Part shown: positions 10,301 through 18,100 of the stretch, in pieces
How positions within the stretch are numbered: the first letter of the stretch is position 1
How the letters are laid out: each line of letters begins with the position of its first letter
NCBI RefSeq assembly: GCF_900108185.1
Contig: NZ_FNVA01000001.1
Coordinates: 1,178,001 to 1,242,000 of the forward strand
Source: Bryocella elongata
GTDB taxonomy: Bacteria; Acidobacteriota; Terriglobia; Terriglobales; Acidobacteriaceae
Length of the DNA: 64,000 nucleotides
Reading direction: 5' to 3'
Notes under the pieces: generated by a model
Seen by the model: only the letters and a program-made list of their open reading frames with translations
Told to the model about the DNA's origin: nothing
Database searches by the model: none
Made by a program: the position numbers and the translations under genes

Positions 10301-10914
10301 TCGCTGATCTTCCCTTCGGCCGCGATCACCGCTTCGGCGCGAGCGCTCCGGGCTGGCAGCAGGAGTTACTTGGAGGATGGCAGCTCACCGCGATCAACGT
10401 GGTCACGAGCGGTGTGCCCATCAACCTGGCCTATACCGCGAGCAGCAACCAGGTGGTGTCCACCACCAGCGCAGCGTATGCCATCCGTCCCAACCTCACG
10501 GGATCGCCGAATGCGGTCTACGGACATACGCTGGTGAAGACCAACAGCGCGCTCAACGGCTACCTCGTCGCGGGCTCAGGAACGACGCCGCCTCCGGGCG
10601 TGTCGATCCCCTCACCGACACAGCTCTTCGGCAGCGCGGGTCGCAACGACCTCCGCGGTCCCTCCTTCGGCCAGTTCGATCTCGCGGCACACAAGCAGTT
10701 CACCCTCCCGGGAGACCGCTTCACAGCCGAGTTCCGTATCGAGGCCTTCAACGTCCTCAACGCCACGAACTACATCAGCCCAACGTCGAACGTTGGCTCG
10801 GTGAACAGCACGACGGGCTCACCGACCTACAGTGCGAGCTTCGGTAGCTTCACCGGCAGCACAAGCGTTTACCCCTCACGCCAGGTGCAGCTCGTGCTGC
10901 GAGTGAGTTTCTAA
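7384..10914 (+). CDS. TonB-dependent receptor, Oar-like with carboxypeptidase-regulatory N-domain
   Basis: Outer-membrane transporter of 1176 residues. Signal peptide about 1-36 (ends LARAQ). A carboxypeptidase-regulatory-like beta domain follows (about 40-120: GNIKDPSGASIGSATVDL ... GGNYEFDSLQPGDYTVSV). The plug covers about 145-260, with LNGRSYADLAQLVPGV, FTLDGIDNN, and SPDALQEFKVQTDNYSAEYG. The remainder is a 22-strand-type barrel ending in the aromatic terminus LVLRVSF. This type is the acidobacterial counterpart of SusC/Oar receptors and usually imports oligosaccharides or peptides. Its ligand is not evident: no glycoside hydrolase lies next to it, only a regulator (divergent) and a DUF1868 protein. 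A strong hairpin follows the stop codon. Confidence 0.9.
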   Translation: MFSESPNPRRRFRRPLMAALWLFLFTVSTWQLARAQFDSGAVLGNIKDPSGASIGSATVDLTSVARGTKVSRQTDAGGNYEFDSLQPGDYTVSVSAPGFQGSKTDSFRVEVGARQRVDLKLALGTATDTVTVSGAASQLETETSDRGQTIQGQEAVTLPLNGRSYADLAQLVPGVRRSLIATVASTPPRDASYDVNGLTSMDNNFTLDGIDNNAYQEANQGYSNEAVIPSPDALQEFKVQTDNYSAEYGRAGGAIVNATTRSGTNAFHGGAYDYFRNTVLNAFGPFYGTGIKPTLVQNQFGGTFGGPIRRDRLFFFVDYEGLRSVSHALTTATLPTAAELTGLFTVDGTASGTPIPIKNPYTGVIYSNGQVPLTDPNIDPVALAAFKLLPTPNIAGASLTAANYQYLPASPTVDNKGDVRVDYIRNDRQNGFARYSQRSVSYFQPPPFPGAAGGNSNGTLYARTWQGVAGYNWAVTTNSVLELRYGQTFTESGKSPVFLGAPNFLAGIPNVPTDPAYTGGLNAQAVSGFTQFGEQGTNPQYNNPMQINPRVNYTWVRGRHSLKVGYEFGWLSQIISDFHPKFGQDTYSGAFSSAGSSTTAQAANLADFLFGARSNYQLNAFNVVDYLRYWHMGYLQDDWKPLPSLTLNLGLRYEFMSPNYEKNNKFYNFDPTGDRLLAAGSGTDVNSTAPGNVYNLHYVGGSGLYSRGLVNPVHTNVAPRVGFAYQATPKTALRGGYGISYAYLFRFGGEGLLAYNGPNNYDATLPNNQTPSQGLCTSLTQDPTTCFRRTQDGYQTNFAGPTNFSTIKAQTRYTPANFKPAYVQAYHLSVQQELPFQSTLEVAYVGNHTVHIPALEDFNQARTCLATEIPTATPGQCTTSLLNRRPIANFTDILTESNAGFLVYNSLQTKLQRRFRNGLFLINSFTWSRGIDLTSADLETQNGDTAVTNIRNTASDRGPSGYNQPLNNTTSVIADLPFGRDHRFGASAPGWQQELLGGWQLTAINVVTSGVPINLAYTASSNQVVSTTSAAYAIRPNLTGSPNAVYGHTLVKTNSALNGYLVAGSGTTPPPGVSIPSPTQLFGSAGRNDLRGPSFGQFDLAAHKQFTLPGDRFTAEFRIEAFNVLNATNYISPTSNVGSVNSTTGSPTYSASFGSFTGSTSVYPSRQVQLVLRVSF

Positions 10915-10929
10915 CACAACCTGCATCGA

Positions 10930-10957
10930 CGAGGCCGGCGTACGTTCGCCGGCCTCG
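10930..10957 (+). terminator. GC-rich hairpin after TonB receptor 1
   Basis: Perfect 11-bp stem CGAGGCCGGCG / CGCCGGCCTCG with loop TACGTT, 15 bases after the receptor stop codon. It is followed by GTCCTTCCTCTC rather than a clean U-tract. Confidence 0.65.
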
Positions 10958-11030
10958 GTCCTTCCTCTCAACAATCTCCTTCTCACCACTGGCACTCTGC
11001 CGGAAAGGCCCCCTCTTGTCTCATTCCAAG

Positions 11031-11825
11031 ATGTCCATGACCCGCCGCAGCTTTCTGCTGCAGGCTTCCGCCGCGTCATCCGCTACCATGCTCTCCGCGA
11101 CGCTGCTCGCCAAGGCTCAGGCCCCTCAAGCTGCGAACATCCCCAACCGCGATACCGTCCTCAAGTTCAATCCCGATGGCACACCGCGCCACTTTGCAGG
11201 CAACACGGTGATCTGCCACCTGCTTTCGCAATGCGTCCTGCGCGACGTCATGGTGGAGCTCCACGAAGCGATGAAGACTTCTTCCTTCAAGAGCAAGCTG
11301 GGCCTCACCTCGACCGACAGCTACCACATGACCGTGTTTCCCGGGGCGAACGATCTTGCCCGCAATGTATATGGCTGGCCCTCGTATGTTCCTGCCGATG
11401 CCACCATCGAACGCTGCAATGAGATGGTAGGAGAACGCATAGCGGCTGCCCGCTTCCACTGCGAGCTTCCATTGCGAATGCGCATCGATGCGAGCGCCAC
11501 CAGCAACTACAGCACCGCTCTGAGTCTTCGGCTGGTGCCCGTCGACGACGCGGAGAATCGCAAGCTGCGTGCCCTGCGCGACGAGCTGGCTGAGGTCTTT
11601 GGCTTCCGCACCAAAGACCACGCCACCTATCAGTTCCACATGACCATGTCCTACCAGATCGGTGCATTCACCGCCCGGGAGCAAAGCGACTACCGGGCGA
11701 TGATTGGCGCCTACGCGCCACGCATGGTGAAAGCCGCGCCTGTGCTGGAGCTTGCGTGCCCGGAATACTGCACCTTCGAGGACATGTTCCGCTTCGAGCC
11801 CAGGAAGCTCCTTGCCTGTAGCTGA
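11031..11825 (+). CDS. Tat-exported DUF1868 protein, 2H phosphoesterase-like
   Basis: The N-terminus MSMTRRSFLLQASAASS followed by Ala-rich sequence to AKAQA is a twin-arginine signal, so the protein is exported folded. The mature part carries two H-x-T-x motifs, YHMTVF and FHMTMSY, about 100 residues apart, the hallmark of the 2H phosphoesterase fold, and matches the DUF1868 family in length and in the start DTVLKFNPDGTPRHFAGNTVI. 2H enzymes open cyclic phosphates or act on RNA ends and related phosphodiesters; the DUF1868 substrate is not known to me. It lies downstream of a TonB receptor but behind a hairpin. ATG 11031 or 11037 are both possible; neither has a strong ribosome site. Confidence 0.75.
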   Translation: MSMTRRSFLLQASAASSATMLSATLLAKAQAPQAANIPNRDTVLKFNPDGTPRHFAGNTVICHLLSQCVLRDVMVELHEAMKTSSFKSKLGLTSTDSYHMTVFPGANDLARNVYGWPSYVPADATIERCNEMVGERIAAARFHCELPLRMRIDASATSNYSTALSLRLVPVDDAENRKLRALRDELAEVFGFRTKDHATYQFHMTMSYQIGAFTAREQSDYRAMIGAYAPRMVKAAPVLELACPEYCTFEDMFRFEPRKLLACS

Positions 11826-12143
11826 GAACCGGGATCCCGTCTGACAAGCCTTGCGAGCCGGTGGCGCATCTTCAGCTCAAGGGGATAACAGGTGATGGTC
11901 CGCGCGGGGGTTGGCGACTTCCCGTGCGGCCTGACTGATTGCAGTCAAGTCGTCCGTGCCCACCCTCCGGGGGCATGGCCCCGCACGCCACACCGCAACC
12001 GAAAGAACGTCGTGGTACACTCCGCAAAACCCACGCAAGTAGAGCAGGCCGCGCCGTGAGTTCGACTCCGCCACGTCTCTGCAAAACCTCCTGGGATCGT
12101 AGAGGCGGCTGCCCAAGGCAGCCGTCCGGGGTCGTGTCCGTCC
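11826..12143 (+). promoter_or_regulatory. Structured leader of the giant sedolisin gene
   Basis: 318 bp without a supported gene. Two imperfect copies of a block GCAAAACC ... TAGAG occur at 12024-12044 and 12081-12104. The second is flanked by CTCT (12077-12080) and AGAG (12101-12104), which can pair. An 8-bp hairpin CGGCTGCC-CAA-GGCAGCCG spans 12106-12124, just before the ATG at 12144, and shares bases 12106-12108 with the alternative CCGC/GCGG pairing (12068-12071 with 12105-12108). That layout could be a cis-regulatory RNA. I could not match it to a known riboswitch. Confidence 0.3.
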
Positions 12144-15100
12144 ATGAACTTGCGCAGCAGAGCACTTCGCGTTGTCTTTTCGTCCGTTCGCTCCATCGCC
12201 GTGTCGCGTGTTGCAGCAATTCCGCTGCTGATTGTTGGCATCGGAGCGTTGCTTGGCCCCGCGGCCCTGGCACAGCAACAACCAATGCGCGTGCCTTCGT
12301 CACACGTGCGCGCGCAAGTGCTCGATCATACTGCGGCCTACGTCGCGCCGATGGCAGATGACGAGCAGCTGCATCTGTCCATCGTGCTCCCATTGCACAA
12401 CCAGGCGGCGCTCAGCTCCCTACTCTCCCGCCTGTACGATCCCACCAGCCCGGATTACCGCCACTTCCTCACGGTCGCGCAGTTCACGCAGCAGTTTGGC
12501 CCTTCGGAGGATGACTACAACGCCGTCGCCGCCTACGCTCAGGCGCAAGGGCTCACTGTGGGTACCGCGCCCGGGAACCGGCTCGTCGTGCCCGTCAGCG
12601 GTCCCGTCGTCGCGATCAACGCGGCCTTCAACGTGCAGATGACGATGTACCAGCACCCGACGGAGAATCGCAGGTTCTTCTCTCCGGATCGCGAGCCGTC
12701 CCTGCGTCTCAGCGTGCCCGTGTCGCACATCTCGGGCATGGATAACTACTCCATACCGAAGCCCTTCTCGCGCCGCGCGATGGCCGTGCAGCAGGCTGCT
12801 GTCGCCGTCAACGGCTCTGGTCCTGGAGGGTCCTACCTCGGCAGCGACATGCGAGCCGCCTACTACGGCGGAACGGTATTGGACGGTACCGGACAGGCCG
12901 TTGGGTTGCTGGAGTTTGGTGGCTACGATCCCGCCGACGTCGCCCTCACATTCACGAATTCCGGGCAGACCAACAACGTTCCGATCAATAACGTTGCCCT
13001 CGACGGCGCCAGCGTGGGAACAAACCAGTACGGAGACGGCGAGCAGGTCCTGGACATCGTTCAGGCCATCGGCATGGCGCCGAACCTCAGCCAGGTGCGC
13101 GTCTACATCGGGAACGCAACCTCCGGGACCGACGACGCGAGCATCCTCAATGCGATGGTCTCCGAGAACCTCGCGAAGCAGTTGAGCTGCTCCTGGGGAT
13201 GGCGGCCGGCGGACCCAACCGCCGCTGATGTCTTCTTCCAGGAGATGGCCGCGCAAGGGCAGAGCTTCTTTGCCGCCTCCGGTGACTCCGGCGCATTCGA
13301 TATCGCCATCAACCCGTTCTTTTTTCCTGCCGAGGACGACTACGTCACGACCGTCGGAGGGACTCACCTCGTGACGGCCGGCCCCGCCAGCACGTGGGTC
13401 TCGGAGACCGTGTGGAACTCCGGGGGAGCAGGAAGCGGGGGTGGCATCAGCCCGGACAGCATTCCACTACCCTCCTGGCAGGCGGGCCTCGCGAACTCCG
13501 CCAACGGCGGCTCGACCACCCTCCGCAACGTTCCTGATGTCGCAATGGAAGGCGACTTCGACAACTACTCCTGCCAGGGTGGTGTATGCGCCGGGGACTG
13601 GGCCGGCACCAGCTTCGCAGCCCCGCGGTGGGCGGCCTTCATGGCGCTGGTCAATCAACAAGCCGTCGAAAATGGCTCCGCGACCACAGGTGGCATCGGC
13701 TTCCTGAACCCTCCGCTGTACCAGATCGCGCAGGGAGCGAACGCTGCGAGCGATCTGCACGACATCACCAGCGGAAACAACCAGACGTCCAATCAACCTA
13801 CCTGGTACAGCGCCGTCGCCGGTTATGACCTCACCACCGGCTGGGGCAGCGCCAACGGACAGAGCCTGATCAACGACCTCGCGGGTCCGCAGGTCCCGGG
13901 TTTCTGGCTCGTGAGCTCCCAATCCACCGCCACCGCCAACCCCGGCGGCACCGGATCCACCACGATCAAGGTCGTGGACGCGGGCGGTTTCAACGAAAGC
14001 GTCAACCTGGCTGTTACCTCCACGCTTCCTACCGGCGTCACTGCGGCCTTCGCCTCCAACTCGGCGACGGGATCGGACGTTCTTACCTTCACGGTCGCTG
14101 GCACCGTCGCATCGCAGACGGTGCCCATCACTGTGACGGGCACCTCCGGAACTCTCACCCAGTCCGTCAACTTCGCGCTTGTCATCCACTCGGCGAGCTT
14201 TGGCCTGGCCGCGTCGCCAGCTTCCGTGTCGGTGCAGCCGGGCAACTCGGGAACGACCACGGTCACCGTGCGACCGCTGTATGGTTTCAACGGGACGGTA
14301 GCTCTCTCCGTCTCAGGTCTGCCGACGGGCGTGACCGCTGCATTCTCTCCAACGTCGACCAGCGGAACCAGCACGCTGACCTTGACGGCAGCCTCGAACG
14401 CCACCGGCGGGAACAGCGTTCTCACTATCACCGGCACCTCGGGATCGCTCACCGCCACCACCACCATGGGAGTGATCGTCCAGGCGCCCAGCTTCAATAT
14501 CGACCCGCTGGAGACCTCGGTCACCGCCGGACAGGGCGGCTTCGGGTCGACGTACATCGAGGTCCTTGCGCAGTACGGTTTCACCGGCAACGTCACATTG
14601 TCAGCCTCGAACCTGCCGGCCGGTGTCACGGCTTCGTTCTCCCCCAATCCTGCTCCCTCTGGAAGCTTTGTCACGGGAACGTTTAACGTCAGCAGCACCG
14701 CTGCGGTCGGCTCCACTCCCGTCACGATCACCGGGGTTTCGGGGAGTCTCACCTCCTCGGCAAACGTCACGCTCAACGTCGTTCAGCCCACCTTCACTCT
14801 CTACACGTATTCCCCCCTCAGCCTGGGGCAAGGTACTTCGGGGACGCTCTCTGTCTCCGTGCAGGGGCAGTACGGCTTCCAGGGCTCGGTTGCGTTCTCC
14901 GTCTCGGGCCTGCCGCGTGGAGTCACCGGCGTCTGGGCTCCCAATCCATCTACCTCCTCCACTTCGCTTTACCTCAACGTCAGTAAGACGACACCTGCGG
15001 GCACGTATCCGCTCACCATCACCGGCACCTCGGGCGGCCAGACCGTCACCACCACGGCGACCCTGAATATCCTGGTGCCGACGTTCTCGCTCGCCAACTA

Positions 15101-18100
15101 CTTCACCCCGGCCATTCCTCCGGGCACCAGCGGCACCGCGTACATCTACGTGAACGACGAGTACGGCTTCAATGGGAATGTGAACTTCTCGGTCTCCGGA
15201 CTTCCCAGTGGTGTCACCGCATCGTTCTCGCCGGCAAGCTCGACCACATCCAGTTCACTCAATCTGACGGTTGGCAGCGCGACTGTGCCTGGACAATACA
15301 ACCTCACCGTCACCGGAACGTCGGGCAGCCAGACGCAGACCGTTACCGTCCCCCTCTCGGTGCCTGCACCAACCTTCGGCATCTCCACGAACAACTACTA
15401 CCTGACCCTGAATCCGGGGACGTCGCAGAGCACTCCGGTCACGATCTATCCGCAGTACGGCTTTGCGGGCAGTGTTGCCTTGTCGGTTTCGGGTCTGCCA
15501 ACGGGCGTTACGGCGTCGTTCTCGCCCAATCCAGCTACCGGCAGCACCACCCTGACACTGACGGCGACAACGGCAGCCGTAAACGGAATCTACCAGCTCA
15601 CGCTCACCGGAACCGGGGGCGGTGTCACGCAGTCGACTACGCTCCAGCTCACGGTCGCTCCGCCATCCTTCACTCTGGGTGCGGGATCTCCCGCCCTCGG
15701 TCCCGGCACTTCCACCTCGGCCTATGTCTACGTCTACGCCCAGAACGGGTTCACGGGGGCCGTCAGTCTTGGGGCCTCAGGACTTCCCTCCGGCCTCACG
15801 GCTTCGTTCGTGCCCAACCCGACAACGTACTCCAGCCAGCTGAACCTCACTGCCAGCAGCTCTCTCGCGCCCGGAGTCTATCCGCTCACCATCACCGGCA
15901 CCTCCGGTTCGCTCACCGCCAGCACTACGATCCAGGTCACCGTCGGCGCCCTGGGCTTCACACTTGCCGGGCCGTATTACGTCACCGTGGGCCAGGGGTC
16001 CACGGTGAATTCCTATGTTTACGTCAACGACCAGTACGGTTTCGCCGGCCCGGTCACCCTCTCCATGGCTGGCCTCCCCGCCGGGATCACGGCGACATTC
16101 GGAACCAATCCCACCACGTACGAAACCCCGGTCGTCTTCACCGTCTCACCCGGCGTTCCTGCAGGGCCGTACTCTCTCACCCTGACCGGAACCTCGGGGG
16201 CCCTGTCCGCGACGGATCCCTTTACGCTCACCGTGGTCGCGCCTACGTTCAGCCTCTACGGGGGCTACAGCGCCTCCGTGAACCAGGGCGGCTCCTCGAC
16301 CACGACAGTCACGGTCTCACCCCAGAACGGCTTCTCCGGTAGCGTGGCGATGAGCGTCTCCGGACTTCCAGCCGGCGTGACCGGAACCTTCTCGCCAACT
16401 TCGACGACCAGCAGCAGCGTGCTCACCTTCGCAGCCACCGCGTCAGCGGCTCCTGGCACCTATCCGCTGACCGTCACGGGTACGTCAGGCAACGTCACTC
16501 AGACCTTGTCCTTCCAGCTCGTCGTCAACGGCGGCAGCTTCACGCTCGCGGCTGCGCCTGGAGAGGTCGAACTGCCCGCGGGCTCGTCCGGCAGAACTGC
16601 GGTCTCCATCGCTCCGGTCAACGGATTCTCCGGCAACGTCAGCCTCGCTGCAACCGGCGTGCCCGCGGGCGTCACCGCGACGTTCTCTCCTGCCACTGCA
16701 ACGACCTCGAGCGTGCTGACCTTCACGGCCAGCAGTGCGGCGGCGCCCGGCACGGCGACGATCACCATCACTGGCACCTCGGGCACTCTCTCGGGCAGCG
16801 CCAACGTGCAGCTGAACGTGCTCTCCGCCCAGAGTGGCAGCGCCACCACACTCTCGCTCTCCTCGGGCGGCAGCCCCGTATCCACTGTCGCCGCGAGCTC
16901 GAAGGTGACCGCGACCATCAACGTCACCTCCGGCTCGAACGCCTTGTCTGCCGGACAGGTCTACCTCTGCGACGCTGCGGCCTCCTCCTGCGGCATCAAT
17001 CAGAATCGCGGCGTGGTGCAGATCGGCAGCAACGGCTCGGGATCTCTCGCATTCGTGCCAGGCATTGGCGTGCACTCCTACGTCGCCATGTTCGCCGGCA
17101 TCTCCGGTGTCGCAGCCAGTACCTCCGCGGCGGCTCCGCTCACCGTCTCGGCAACACTGCCAAGCACCACGACCATCGCCCAGAGTGGTTCCGCCGGCAA
17201 CTATACCCTGACCGCAACCGTCACCGGGCAGGGCGACGTGGCTCCCACGGGCACGCTCTCCTTCGTGGACACGACCAACGCCAACGCCGTCCTCGCGGCG
17301 TCCCCGCTACAGGCCGGAACGCCCACGCTCACCCAGACCGCCGCCCAGACTCCATCCGGCGACAGCTACACCAAGAGTGTTGTTGCGGCTGATGTGAACG
17401 GCGATGGCATCTCCGACCTCGTGGAGCTCGGTTCGCAGACCAATTCGTTGCTCATCGTACTCGCCAAGGGAGATGGCACCTTTGCCGCTCCGCAGGCCAT
17501 CGCTCTTGGGACGAGCCCAGGCAGCATGGCGCTCGGCGACTTCAACCGCGACGGCCACATCGACATCGCCATCTCTGCGCCGAATCTCAATCAGGTGCTG
17601 ATCTACCTCGGCAACGGAGACGGCACCTTCACAGCTTCGACCAGCATCGCTCCCACTGCCGCAGGGCCTGGGGCGCTTGCCGTGGCGGACTTCAATGAAG
17701 ACGGCCTGCTCGATATCGCAGTGCTGAACACGAACAGCGGGGTCCTCAGTCTTCTGCTTGGCAACGGAGACGGCACATTTACGCCGGGCCAATACAGCCC
17801 TGCCGTCCCGAACGTGTCACTCCTGGCGCAGGGCGATTTCAACGGCGACGGCATCCCGGACCTGATTGCAGCCGGCACCAACTATTCCACCTCCCAGCTC
17901 ACGGTGCTGCTGGGCAACGGGGACGGATCCTTCACGGCGGCTCCTTCGCAGGCCTTAGGCACTGCCTATCCGGTCTCCCTCGCGACCGGCGACTTCAATC
18001 TCGACGGGAAGCCTGACGTCGTTCTTCTCTTCTCCTATGGGTCAGAGGTCCTGCTGCTCGGCAACGGAGATGGAACCTTTACTACCGGCACGGCGCCGCC

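Noticed and set aside
12040-12075. tRNA-like pieces (AGTAGAGCAG and GAGTTCGACTCC) before the sedolisin gene
   Set aside because: The D-arm-like and T-arm-like pieces are only a few bases apart, no anticodon arm exists, and the T-stem does not pair. Not a tRNA; a remnant cannot be shown.
13899-16830. Tandem repeats considered as a CRISPR or satellite array
   Set aside because: The period is ~290 bp, the repeats diverge, and the reading frame is kept: protein domain repeats.
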